Assembly: GCA_934402155.1 (NCBI GenBank)
Contig: CAKRTP010000086.1
Span: 1 to 7,511, forward strand
Direction of reading: 5' to 3'
DNA length: 7,511 bases
From: an uncultured Blautia sp.
Lineage (GTDB): Bacteria; Bacillota; Clostridia; Lachnospirales; Lachnospiraceae
The position numbers and the translations under genes were made by a program. This document shows, in pieces, positions 1 through 7,496 of the stretch (the first letter of the stretch is position 1; each line of letters begins with the position of its first letter). Under the pieces are notes generated by a model, which saw nothing but the letters and a program-made list of their open reading frames with translations, was not told the DNA's origin and searched no databases.

Positions 1-906
1 GCAGTTCAGGGTGTTGAAGAAGAAACAGGTCTGGTACTTAACAGCTATACAACGGTTGTTGATGCAAAGAAATGCAAAATGTATATGAGAAACTTTGGTG
101 AGTTTTTTAATAATCAGGTAGAATATGCCGGTGCAATCATTATGAGCCGTACGGATATCGTAGATGAAGCAAAAGCTCAGGCTGCAATGGAACTTCTTCG
201 TGAGATCAACCCGAAAGCAGCTATTATTACTACACCGATCGAAAAACTGGAGGGTGCAAAGATCCTGGAGGTTATGGAACATCCGGTATCACTGGAGCAG
301 GAAATGATGGAAGAAGAAGTATGCCCGGAATGCGGACATGTTCATGAGCACGGTCATCACCATCACGATCATGAGGAGCATGAGCATCACCATCATGACC
401 ATGAGTGCGGATGCGGCCATGACCACGATCATGAGGAGCATGAGCATCACCATCACGACCATGAGTGCGGATGCGGCCATGACCACGATCATGAGGAGCA
501 TGATCATCACCATCACGACCATGAGTGCGGATGCGGCCATGACCACGATCACGAGGAGCATGATCATCATCATCACGATCATGAATGCGGATGTGGACAT
601 GATCACCATGATCATCACCATCATCATGCAGATGAGGTATTTACAAGCTGGGGACGTGAGACAATTAAGAAATATACAAGAGAAAATCTTGAGAAAATTC
701 TTGAGACTCTGTCAGAGACAGAAGAATATGGAATTATTCTTCGTGCAAAGGGAATGCTTCCGGCAGAAGACGGAACATGGATCTACTTTGATATGGTTCC
801 GGAAGAAACAGAGATCCGCGAGGGAGCACCGGAATATACAGGACGTCTCTGCGTGATCGGTTCAAAACTCAAAGAGGATAAACTGGCCGAACTTTTTGGC
901 CTGTAA
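1..906 (+). CDS. CobW/COG0523 (G3E) family GTPase with giant His/Cys metal-binding insert, 5' partial
   Basis: The reading frame is open from base 1, so the start and the P-loop (probably about 100 codons) lie upstream of the window. What remains fits a G3E GTPase: a 'TTVVDA' strand (49-66), 'FGEFFNNQ' followed by 'EYAGAIIMSRTD' whose SRTD (145-156) sits at the G4/NKxD position, and a CobW C-terminal domain (about 634-900) with 'ILRAKGML' (RAKG at 742-753) and 'WIYFDMV'. Between them, 322-627 encodes CPEC and then a His/Asp/Glu/Cys region with 49 His and 10 Cys, four of these motifs being CGCG. Family members are metal chaperones or insertases for Zn, Co, Ni or other metals, and His-rich insertions are typical. 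The size and regularity of this one are unusual. The metal cannot be told from sequence. Two stop codons in tandem (904-909) end it, 21 bases before the next GTPase gene. The family call is firm; the role in metal delivery or storage is inferred. Confidence 0.9.
   Translation, partial: AVQGVEEETGLVLNSYTTVVDAKKCKMYMRNFGEFFNNQVEYAGAIIMSRTDIVDEAKAQAAMELLREINPKAAIITTPIEKLEGAKILEVMEHPVSLEQEMMEEEVCPECGHVHEHGHHHHDHEEHEHHHHDHECGCGHDHDHEEHEHHHHDHECGCGHDHDHEEHDHHHHDHECGCGHDHDHEEHDHHHHDHECGCGHDHHDHHHHHADEVFTSWGRETIKKYTRENLEKILETLSETEEYGIILRAKGMLPAEDGTWIYFDMVPEETEIREGAPEYTGRLCVIGSKLKEDKLAELFGL
361..600 (+). repeat. Four tandem 60-bp repeats encoding a His-rich CGCGH unit
   Basis: Four direct repeats of exactly 60 bp (361-420, 421-480, 481-540, 541-600) lie in frame, each encoding 20 residues with 9-10 His and one CGCG motif. 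By eye, copies 1 and 2 differ at 3 bases, copies 2 and 3 at 1, and copies 3 and 4 at 6. A degenerate His-rich tail (601-627) follows. Near-identity at the DNA level, including silent positions, points to recent expansion by slippage or unequal recombination. The copy number may therefore vary between strains or be misassembled from short reads. Confidence 0.97.
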
Positions 907-910
907 TAAC

Positions 911-915
911 GGAGG
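911..915 (+). promoter_or_regulatory. Ribosome binding site with long spacing, second GTPase gene
   Basis: GGAGG at 911-915 is a perfect Shine-Dalgarno core, but 12 bases separate it from the ATG at 928, longer than the usual 5-9. No closer start codon lies in this frame; the next in-frame ATG is codon 11, inside the conserved strand before the P-loop. ATG 928 is therefore kept as the start. Confidence 0.6.
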
Positions 916-927
916 AACATACAGACA

Positions 928-1881
928 ATGGAAGAAATCAAAGTGCCGATTTATTTAATGACAGGTTTCCTTGAAAGTGGAAAGACTTCTTTTCTGAATT
1001 TTACTATTCAGCAGGATTATTTTCATACAGACGGAAAAACTCTTCTGATTCTCTGTGAAGAGGGAGAAGAAGAATACGATGAGGCTGCACTGAAAGCAAA
1101 CAATACTATTGTGGAAATTATCGAAAATAAAGAGGATTTTACCACCGAAAGACTGGTTGCCATGGATATTCTTCATCAGCCGGAACGTGTTATCATCGAA
1201 TACAATGGAATGTGGCTTGTGAGTGATTTCGAAAAAATGCAGCTTCCACAGGGCTGGGGAGTAGAACAGCAGATCACCTGTGTAGATGCCAGTACTTTCC
1301 AGATGTATATGGCAAACATGAAATCCATTTTTATGGATATGATAAGAAACAGTGATATGGTTATTTTTAATCGCTGTAAGGAGGACGATCCACTCCCGAC
1401 ATATCGTCGTGGAATCAAGGTTGCGAACCAGAGAGCAGAAGTTATCTTTGAAGATGAAGAAGGTGAACTTGGAGATATTTTCCAGGACGAAATGCCATTT
1501 GATATAAATGCACCGGTAATTGATATTCTGCCTGAAGATTATGGTATCTGGTTTGTAGATGCTATGGATCATCCGGAAAATTACGAAGGAAAAACTGTTA
1601 AATTTAAAGCCAGAGTCATGAAGCCGCGTGGAATGGGAAGTAAATTTTTTGTTCCGGGACGTACTGCAATGACCTGCTGTGCAGATGATACGACTTTTCT
1701 TGGATATGTATGCAAGAGTGCCTATGCACCGAAACTGGCACCGGGAGAATGGGTAGAGGTCACTGCAAAAGTTGGTGTGGAGAGAAGAAACGAATATCAG
1801 GGAGAAGAAGGAATTGTTCTTTATGCAGATCATGTAGAGGTCTGCGAACCGCTGGCAGATGAGATGGTTTATTTTAACTGA
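928..1881 (+). CDS. CobW-like GTPase fused to a DUF1980/TIGR03943-like C-terminal domain
   Basis: This 317-residue protein starts with a G3E-type P-loop, 'YLMTGFLESGKTSFL' (G13, G18, K19, T20). Then come 'LCEEGEEEYD' (E44-D51), 'IIEYNGMW' (E91-G94, at the place of the family's 'IExSG'), 'CVDAST' (C118-A121) and 'FNRCKEDD' (N148-D154) where NKxD is expected. The usual CobW C-terminal domain is absent. From about residue 205, 'WFVDAMDHPENYEGKTVKFKAR', 'FVPGRTAMTCCADD' (C250-C251) and a final 'EPLADEMVYF' resemble the C-terminal domain of DUF1980/YcgQ proteins, recognised by its R-x-x-M/I-T-C-C-x-A/D-D motif. Those proteins usually pair with a DUF318-type permease and occur near COG0523 GTPases. 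A role in metal or cofactor handling with the preceding GTPase is inferred from this and from the 21-base spacing. There is no signal peptide or membrane segment, so it is cytoplasmic. The N-terminal assignment is strong; the C-terminal one rests on motif memory, not a search. Confidence 0.85.
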   Translation: MEEIKVPIYLMTGFLESGKTSFLNFTIQQDYFHTDGKTLLILCEEGEEEYDEAALKANNTIVEIIENKEDFTTERLVAMDILHQPERVIIEYNGMWLVSDFEKMQLPQGWGVEQQITCVDASTFQMYMANMKSIFMDMIRNSDMVIFNRCKEDDPLPTYRRGIKVANQRAEVIFEDEEGELGDIFQDEMPFDINAPVIDILPEDYGIWFVDAMDHPENYEGKTVKFKARVMKPRGMGSKFFVPGRTAMTCCADDTTFLGYVCKSAYAPKLAPGEWVEVTAKVGVERRNEYQGEEGIVLYADHVEVCEPLADEMVYFN

Positions 1882-1904
1882 AATAATTAAGTGAGGAAAT
1901 TTGA

Positions 1905-2483
1905 ATGTATCTTATTGTAGGTTTGGGAAATCCCGGAAGGCAGTATGAAGCAACACGCCATAATATGGGATTTGATGTAATTGATAAACTGGTAGAAGAA
2001 TACCAGATTCCCCAGGGTGGTGTGAAGTTTAATGCTATGTATGGAAAGGGGATCATCGGAGGACAGCCGGCTCTTCTTATGAAACCTTTGTCCTATATGA
2101 ATCTCAGTGGAGGTCCGGTTCGGGAAATGGCAAACTACTTTAAAATCGATCCGGAGACCGAGATGATTGTTATCTACGATGACATTGATCTGGATCCGGG
2201 ACAGCTTCGTATCCGAAAGAAAGGCAGTGCCGGAGGACATAATGGGATAAAAAATATTATTCAGGAGCTTGGCACGCAGAAATTTGTTCGTATTAAAGTT
2301 GGCGTAGGTGCCAAACCACAGGGATGGGATCTTGCTGACTATGTTCTCGGCAGATTTGGAAAGGAAGAGCGAAAACTCGTTGATGAGGCACAGGAACGGG
2401 CTTGTAAGGCGGTGGAACTGATTTTGTCAGATGGTCCGGATGCTGCCATGAATGTATACAACAAGAAACCGGAGGTTGTATGA
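1905..2483 (+). CDS. pth: Peptidyl-tRNA hydrolase
   Basis: Pth cleaves the ester bond of peptidyl-tRNAs that drop off ribosomes and so recycles tRNA in the cytoplasm. The 192-residue product has the bacterial length and every landmark: 'LIVGLGNPGRQYEATRHNMG' with N9 and catalytic H19, 'LSYMNLSGG' with N66, 'YDDIDL' with D92 at the place of E. coli D93, and 'GSAGGHNG' with N113 at the place of E. coli N114. The start at 1905 has GAGGA at 1893-1897, 7 bases upstream. The gene lies 23 bases after the GTPase fusion gene, and its stop overlaps the mfd start by 4 bases. The pth-mfd neighbourhood is conserved in Firmicutes; in Bacillus subtilis spoVC (pth) and mfd are separated by one small gene, which is missing here. 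Nothing appears truncated. Confidence 0.98.
   Translation: MYLIVGLGNPGRQYEATRHNMGFDVIDKLVEEYQIPQGGVKFNAMYGKGIIGGQPALLMKPLSYMNLSGGPVREMANYFKIDPETEMIVIYDDIDLDPGQLRIRKKGSAGGHNGIKNIIQELGTQKFVRIKVGVGAKPQGWDLADYVLGRFGKEERKLVDEAQERACKAVELILSDGPDAAMNVYNKKPEVV
2471..2475 (+). promoter_or_regulatory. Ribosome binding site of mfd inside the pth coding end
   Basis: GGAGG within the last codons of pth lies 4 bases before the mfd ATG at 2480. The start and stop codons share ATGA (2480-2483). This arrangement supports ATG 2480 as the mfd start and suggests that ribosomes ending pth can reinitiate on mfd. Confidence 0.75.
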
Positions 2484-5400
2484 AAACATTTTTGCATCCT
2501 CTGCAGAATCTTGCAGAGATGGAAGCAATATGCAGACAGGCAAAAAATAATCGTGGAATACTGGAGATCAGTGGTTGTATGGAGTCCCAGAAAGCTCATT
2601 TTATGTATGGGCTTTCCGGGCTTTTTCCATCTCGCCTGATCCTGGCAGAGGATGAGCGGTCAGCGAAAGATCTGTACGAAGATTATCGTTTTTATGATAA
2701 AAATATTTATTATTATCCAGCAAAAGACCTGCTCTTTTTTCAGGCAGATATTCATGGTAATCTTTTGATTCGACAGAGAATGCGGGTCATCAAAGCTCTG
2801 TTGGAGCAGAAGGAGAATATTACAGTTGTAGCCAGCATAGATGGCTGTATGGATTATCTCCAGCCACTTGAAAAAATCAAAAAACAGCTGCTTCATTTTC
2901 GAAATGACAGTACGCTGGATATGGATAAGCTCAAAGATGCACTTGTTCATATGGGATATGAGCGTGTGGGACAGGTGGAAATGCCGGGACAGTTTTCTGT
3001 TCGTGGCGGAATCGTGGATATTTATTCTCTTACAGAGGAGAATCCATGGAGAATAGAACTATGGGGAGATGAGATTGATTCTATCCGTACGTTTGATTCA
3101 CAGAGCCAGCGTTCTCTGGAAAATCTTGAAGAGATCATTATTTATCCGGCAGCAGAACAGCCGACAGAAAAAAACGGCATTTCTTTCCTTGATTATTTTT
3201 CAGAAAAAAACAGTATGATATTCCTGGATGAACCTAATCGTCTGGAAGAAAATGCAAAAGCAGTAGAAACAGAATTTCGTCAGAGCTGTGAAAATCGTCA
3301 GAAGAAAGGTGAGGGAAATCTTTCGCAGAACTGGATATGCAGCTGGGAAAATCTGAAGCATAAACTGAACAGCCGGAACTGCATTTCTGTATCTCTGATG
3401 GAACCCAAGAGAGCAGACTGGAAGATTACAGAGCACTTTAATCTGACAGTGAAATCTGTGAATTCTTATCAGAGCAGTTTTGAACTTCTGGTCAGGGATC
3501 TTAAACAGTACAAAAAACAGGGATATCAGATCGTGCTTCTTTCAGGTGCGCGAACCAGGGCAGAGCGTCTTGCAAAGGATTTGCAGGATGAAGGCTTAAG
3601 TGCTTTCTATGGGCAGGATTTTGACCGCATACTGGCTCCTGGAGAGATTATGGTGGCATATGGCCATGCCCGGAAAGGTTTTGAGTACCCTCTTATTAAA
3701 TTTGCAGTTATCACAGAAACTGATATTTTTGGAAAAGAACAGAAGAAACGAAAGAAAAAGAAAGAATATAACGGAAAAAGGATCCAGGATTTTTCAGAGC
3801 TCTCTATCGGAGATTTTGTAGTTCATGAAAAACATGGACTGGGAATCTATCGAGGTATCGAAAAGGTAGCGGTGGATAAGGTAGCAAAGGACTACATCAA
3901 GATTGAATACCGTAATGGAAGTAATCTGTATATTCTTGCTACTCAGCTGGATGCACTGCAGAAATATGCCGGTTCAGAAACGGCAAAGCCGCCGAAGCTG
4001 AATCGTCTTGGTGGTCAGGAATGGAAAAAAACAAAATCCCGTGTTAAAGGTGCTGTTCAGAATATTGCAAAAGAACTGGTGGAACTTTATGCTGTCCGTC
4101 AGGAAAAAGAAGGATATGTCTGTGGACCGGATACAGTATGGCAGAGGGAGTTTGAAGAGATGTTTCCTTATGAGGAAACAGAAGACCAGCTTGCTGCGAT
4201 CGAAGATACAAAGAAAGATATGGAGAGCACCAAGATCATGGATCGCCTTGTTTGCGGAGATGTCGGATATGGTAAGACTGAGGTTGCTCTTCGTGCGGCA
4301 TTTAAAGCCGTTCAGGAGAGTCGTCAGGTTGTTTATCTGGTACCGACGACTATTCTTGCTCAACAGGTTTATAATACTTTCATACAGAGAATGAATGAAT
4401 TTCCGGTTCGAGTGGATCTTTTGTGTCGTTTTCGTACTCCATCCCAGCAGCAGAAGACAATTGCTGATCTGAAAAAAGGACAGGTTGACATAATTGTAGG
4501 AACACACAGAGTTTTATCAAAAGATGTTACATTCAAAAATCTGGGGCTGCTGATCATTGATGAGGAACAGCGTTTTGGTGTTGTCCATAAGGAAAAAATC
4601 AAACAACTTAAGAAAGACGTAGATGTGCTGACATTGACGGCAACTCCGATTCCGCGAACGCTTCATATGAGTATGATCGGAATTCGTGATATGAGTGTTC
4701 TGGAGGAACCGCCAATGGACAGGGTTCCGATCCAGACCTACGTTATGGAATATGACGAAGAAACTGTCAGGGAAGCAATTAACAGAGAACTTCGAAGAGA
4801 TGGACAGGTTTATTATGTATATAACAGGGTAAATGATATTGCAGATGTGGCAGCACGTCTTTCAGAACTGGTTCCGGATGCGAGAGTTGATTTTGCACAT
4901 GGACAGATGAGCGAGAGGGAACTTGAGGCGGTCATGTACTCGTTTATCAATGGAGAGATCGATGTGCTAGTTTCTACAACGATCATAGAGACAGGGCTTG
5001 ATATTTCGAATGTAAACACCATGATCATTCATGATTCCGATCGATACGGGTTATCACAGCTCTATCAGCTCAGAGGAAGAATCGGGCGTTCCAACCGTAC
5101 GGCGTATGCGTTTCTGATGTACCGCAGAAACACGATGCTCAAAGAGACGGCAGAGAAACGACTGTCTGCGATTCGTGAATACACAGATCTTGGAAGCGGA
5201 TTCAAGATTGCCATGCGTGATCTTGAACTTCGTGGAGCAGGAAATATTCTTGGAGCAGAGCAGCATGGTCACATGAATGCAGTTGGATATGATCTTTACT
5301 GCAAGATGCTCAGTGAAGCAGTCAAGGAAGCAAAAGGAATCCATACGATGGAAGACTTTGAGACAACGATAGATCTGAATATGGATGCTTTTATACCGGA

Positions 5401-5800
5401 CACCTATATCAGTAATGAGTATCAGAAACTGGATATTTACAAAAGAACGGCAGGTATTGAGACAGCACAGGATTATGATGATATGCTGGAAGAACTTCTG
5501 GACCGTTTTGGGGAACCGCCGAAGGCTGTACTGAATCTTCTGACGATCGCCCGGATCAAGGCACTTGCACACAGAGGATATGTGACGGAAATCAAACAGA
5601 CCGGAAAAGATATGAAAATTACGCTGTATGAACGTGCGAAATTAAACCCGGCCGGCTTTCCGGAATTGATGCAGAAGTACAGACGGGGACTGCAGTTTAA
5701 GAATGAACAGGAACCAAAATTTATTCTGACACCGGTTGGAAATATTTTGACAGCACTTACCGATTTTCTGAATGAACTGGAAAATCTGGCGGAGGAATAA
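2480..5800 (+). CDS. mfd: Transcription-repair coupling factor Mfd
   Basis: Mfd is a DNA translocase that pushes stalled RNA polymerase off damaged template and recruits UvrA for nucleotide excision repair. At 1106 residues it is slightly shorter than the E. coli (1148) and B. subtilis (about 1177) proteins, but all modules are present. The N-terminal UvrB-like region (about 1-200) has a degenerate P-loop, as is normal, and '[12 protein letters not shown]' (172-183). A Lys-rich stretch (422-428) precedes the CarD-like RNA polymerase-binding domain, '[19 protein letters not shown]' (from 445). The RecG-like motor has Walker A GDVGYGKT (593-600), DEEQ (694-697), TATPIPRT (720-727), '[10 protein letters not shown]' (832-841) and QLRGRIGRS (863-871). 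The C-terminal regulatory domain (about 965-1100) contains 'YQKLDIYKR' and 'LLDRFGEPP'. The start is fixed by the overlap with pth and by GGAGG at 2471-2475. It is probably the last gene of the upstream operon, since a promoter-bearing gap follows. Confidence 0.98.
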   Translation: MKTFLHPLQNLAEMEAICRQAKNNRGILEISGCMESQKAHFMYGLSGLFPSRLILAEDERSAKDLYEDYRFYDKNIYYYPAKDLLFFQADIHGNLLIRQRMRVIKALLEQKENITVVASIDGCMDYLQPLEKIKKQLLHFRNDSTLDMDKLKDALVHMGYERVGQVEMPGQFSVRGGIVDIYSLTEENPWRIELWGDEIDSIRTFDSQSQRSLENLEEIIIYPAAEQPTEKNGISFLDYFSEKNSMIFLDEPNRLEENAKAVETEFRQSCENRQKKGEGNLSQNWICSWENLKHKLNSRNCISVSLMEPKRADWKITEHFNLTVKSVNSYQSSFELLVRDLKQYKKQGYQIVLLSGARTRAERLAKDLQDEGLSAFYGQDFDRILAPGEIMVAYGHARKGFEYPLIKFAVITETDIFGKEQKKRKKKKEYNGKRIQDFSELSIGDFVVHEKHGLGIYRGIEKVAVDKVAKDYIKIEYRNGSNLYILATQLDALQKYAGSETAKPPKLNRLGGQEWKKTKSRVKGAVQNIAKELVELYAVRQEKEGYVCGPDTVWQREFEEMFPYEETEDQLAAIEDTKKDMESTKIMDRLVCGDVGYGKTEVALRAAFKAVQESRQVVYLVPTTILAQQVYNTFIQRMNEFPVRVDLLCRFRTPSQQQKTIADLKKGQVDIIVGTHRVLSKDVTFKNLGLLIIDEEQRFGVVHKEKIKQLKKDVDVLTLTATPIPRTLHMSMIGIRDMSVLEEPPMDRVPIQTYVMEYDEETVREAINRELRRDGQVYYVYNRVNDIADVAARLSELVPDARVDFAHGQMSERELEAVMYSFINGEIDVLVSTTIIETGLDISNVNTMIIHDSDRYGLSQLYQLRGRIGRSNRTAYAFLMYRRNTMLKETAEKRLSAIREYTDLGSGFKIAMRDLELRGAGNILGAEQHGHMNAVGYDLYCKMLSEAVKEAKGIHTMEDFETTIDLNMDAFIPDTYISNEYQKLDIYKRTAGIETAQDYDDMLEELLDRFGEPPKAVLNLLTIARIKALAHRGYVTEIKQTGKDMKITLYERAKLNPAGFPELMQKYRRGLQFKNEQEPKFILTPVGNILTALTDFLNELENLAEE

Positions 5801-5872
5801 AACCCGGTTAAAGATGAACTGGATAAAAACGTGTTGATTTTGTGAAAAAATATCGTTTCTTATGGATTATCC

Positions 5873-5901
5873 TTGCCCTGAAAGGGAAAAAAGTTTATAC
5901 T
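5873..5901 (+). promoter_or_regulatory. Predicted sigma-A promoter for the foldase lipoprotein gene
   Basis: The gap 5801-5951 holds -35 TTGCCC (5873-5878), a 17-base spacer and -10 TATACT (5896-5901), matching the consensus at 4/6 and 5/6 positions. Transcription would start near 5908, giving a leader of about 45 bases. An inverted repeat CCCT-GAA-AGGG (5876-5886) spans the -35/spacer junction and could be an operator. In the leader, ATTGC (5923-5927) pairs with GCAAT (5934-5938) just before the ribosome binding site. Both repeats are short and may be chance. The rest of the gap is AT-rich with no other recognisable element. Confidence 0.55.
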
Positions 5902-5941
5902 CATATTTATTAATTGAAAGTTATTGCTTACAGGCAATTAT

Positions 5942-5946
5942 GGAGG
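5942..5946 (+). promoter_or_regulatory. Ribosome binding site that sets the foldase start
   Basis: GGAGG at 5942-5946 lies 5 bases before ATG 5952. The frame is also open from an upstream ATG at 5862, but that codon has no Shine-Dalgarno sequence, lies upstream of the predicted -10 box, and would put 30 non-signal-like residues before a clear lipoprotein signal peptide. Confidence 0.85.
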
Positions 5947-5951
5947 AAACT

Positions 5952-7496
5952 ATGAAAGAAATGACAAAGAAAACAGCCGTTGTTGCTATGGCAGGTATTA
6001 TGGCAGCAGGAATGCTTACCGGATGTGGTGAAAAAAAATTAGACGGAAATAAGACGGTTGCTACAGTAGATGGAACGGAGATTCCTCTTGGAGTTGTAAG
6101 TCTTTCTGTCAGAGAGGGTCAGATGCAGGCAGAAGCTATGTACAGAAGCTTTATGGGAAGCTCTGATGTCGCTATCTGGGATACAGAGGCAGAGGAAGGT
6201 AAGACATATGGAGAACAGGCTGTAGAGCAGTCACTCAAAGATGTTGAACTTATGTACATCATGAAATCAAAGGCTGCAGACTATGATGTGGAACTGACAG
6301 ATGAGGATGAGGAGGCAATTGCAGAAGCAGCGGCCTCATTTATGGAAGCAAACTCTGACGAAGCAATTGCAGATCTGGCAGTTACAGAAGAGCAGGTTAA
6401 AACTTATCTGGAACTTCAGACTTACAAACAGAAAATTCATGATCCAATCATTGCAGATGTAGACAAGAATGTTTCTGATGAGGAAGCGCAGCAGTCTTCT
6501 TTTGAATATGTCAGTGTCAGCACAGCAGATTTAAGTGATGATGAAATCAAAGAGAAGAAGGAAGATGCACAGAAGATCCTGGATGGCCTTAAGGCAGATC
6601 CGGATGGAGATTTCAGTGAAATTGCCAAATCTGTAGATGATTCCTATTCTTCACTGAGCGGTACTTTTGATGCAAACGAGACCAGCGAGGATGAGGACAC
6701 AGATGACGAAGATTCAGATGATGACAGCAGTTCTTACAGCGGTACTTATCCGGAGGAAGTGATCGATGTTCTTCGGACACTTGATGATGGAGAGGTTGCT
6801 TCCGATATCATCGAGACAGATACAGCATATTATGTTGTAAAATTGGACAAGAAAGATGATGAGGAAGCAACAGAGACCAAGAAAGAAAGCATTATCTCCA
6901 CAAGAGAGCAGACTCTGTATACAGATACTACTGAGCAGTGGATGGATGACGCAGACATCAAAGAAGAAAAGAAAGTTCTCAAGACTCTTAAAGTAACGGA
7001 CAATCATAAATATGTTGCACCGACTGCAACACCAGCTCCTACAGAGGAAGCTGCTGAAACAACAGAAGATACTGAGGTAACAGAGACACCGGAAGCAGAC
7101 GCTACTGAGACTCCGGAGGTGACAGAGGCAGCAAGTGCTACAACAACACCGGAGGCGACTGAGGCAGCAAGTGCTACAACAACACCAGAAGCTACGGAAG
7201 CACCTTCCTACAGTACAGACACATCTCTGACAGTCAAAGACGGAGATACTGTAAACATTGATTATGTAGGTAAGATCGATGGAACAGCATTCGACGGTGG
7301 AAGCACTGATGGAAAGGGAACAGACCTTGTGATCGGTTCCGGAAGTTATATTGATGACTTTGAAGATCAGCTTGTAGGAGCTCATCCAGGAGATAAGGTA
7401 GAAGTAACCGTAACTTTCCCGGATGACTACGGCGCAGCAGATCTTGCCGGAAAAGAAGCAGTATTTGATGTTACTGTGAATGGAATTTATGAATAA
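5952..7496 (+). CDS. Lipoprotein foldase: SurA/PrsA-like and parvulin-like regions plus C-terminal FKBP-type PPIase
   Basis: The 514-residue product begins with a lipoprotein signal: basic start (MKEMTKK), hydrophobic core and lipobox LTGC with C25 as the lipidated residue. It should be anchored on the outer face of the membrane and help secreted proteins fold. Residues about 35-180 start with '[11 protein letters not shown]', typical of the SurA/PrsA N-terminal chaperone region. Residues 184-300 look parvulin-like ('[21 protein letters not shown]', '[22 protein letters not shown]'), but both conserved histidines seem replaced (Y186; Y293/Y294), and an Asp/Glu/Ser insert (240-259) interrupts the domain. 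A Thr/Glu/Ala/Pro linker (356-426) leads to an FKBP domain of the trigger-factor type (427-514), with 'VNIDYVGK', 'TAFDGG', '[10 protein letters not shown]' and '[23 protein letters not shown]'. FKBP residues are mostly conserved, except that the usual P-G before FED reads D-D. The start is set by the ribosome binding site at 5942. It probably has its own promoter. The isomerase call is firm; the inactive-parvulin reading is inferred. Confidence 0.93.
   Translation: MKEMTKKTAVVAMAGIMAAGMLTGCGEKKLDGNKTVATVDGTEIPLGVVSLSVREGQMQAEAMYRSFMGSSDVAIWDTEAEEGKTYGEQAVEQSLKDVELMYIMKSKAADYDVELTDEDEEAIAEAAASFMEANSDEAIADLAVTEEQVKTYLELQTYKQKIHDPIIADVDKNVSDEEAQQSSFEYVSVSTADLSDDEIKEKKEDAQKILDGLKADPDGDFSEIAKSVDDSYSSLSGTFDANETSEDEDTDDEDSDDDSSSYSGTYPEEVIDVLRTLDDGEVASDIIETDTAYYVVKLDKKDDEEATETKKESIISTREQTLYTDTTEQWMDDADIKEEKKVLKTLKVTDNHKYVAPTATPAPTEEAAETTEDTEVTETPEADATETPEVTEAASATTTPEATEAASATTTPEATEAPSYSTDTSLTVKDGDTVNIDYVGKIDGTAFDGGSTDGKGTDLVIGSGSYIDDFEDQLVGAHPGDKVEVTVTFPDDYGAADLAGKEAVFDVTVNGIYE
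7125..7196 (+). repeat. Two 36-bp tandem repeats in the foldase linker
   Basis: Two in-frame copies (7125-7160 and 7161-7196) each encode 12 residues of the form [12 protein letters not shown]. The first 26 bases are identical, and the few differences are at the 3' end. A related, more diverged segment ([15 protein letters not shown]) precedes them, so the linker seems to have grown by duplication. It is low in complexity, probably disordered, and acts as a spacer between the parvulin-like and FKBP domains. Confidence 0.9.

Noticed and set aside
361..600. CRISPR-like array
   Set aside because: The repeats are contiguous 60-bp direct copies without unique spacers and stay in the coding frame of a protein.
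289..627. Antisense open frame encoding a Met/Val/Ile-rich hydrophobic repeat protein
   Set aside because: It is the reverse reading of His codons (CAT/CAC give ATG/GTG) in the 60-bp repeats. It has no credible ribosome binding site, and the sense frame is a clear CobW protein.
955..1833. Long antisense open frame opposite the second GTPase
   Set aside because: The sense strand has a recognisable P-loop and domain motifs; the antisense product shows no family features and has no ribosome binding site.
3740..3763. Lys/Arg-rich stretch in Mfd as an insertion or frameshift
   Set aside because: A basic linker just before the RNA polymerase-interaction domain is common in Firmicute Mfd proteins, and the frame is intact on both sides.
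5804..5822. Rho-independent terminator after mfd
   Set aside because: CCGGTT and AACTGG can form only a 6-bp stem with one G-U pair, and no T-run follows.
5862..5951. In-frame N-terminal extension of the foldase lipoprotein from ATG 5862
   Set aside because: It lacks a ribosome binding site, overlaps the predicted promoter, and would bury the lipoprotein signal peptide.
6714..7385. Antisense Cys/Ser-rich open frame opposite the foldase
   Set aside because: It mirrors the acidic and Thr/Glu/Ala-rich codons of the sense gene and has no start signals or family likeness.
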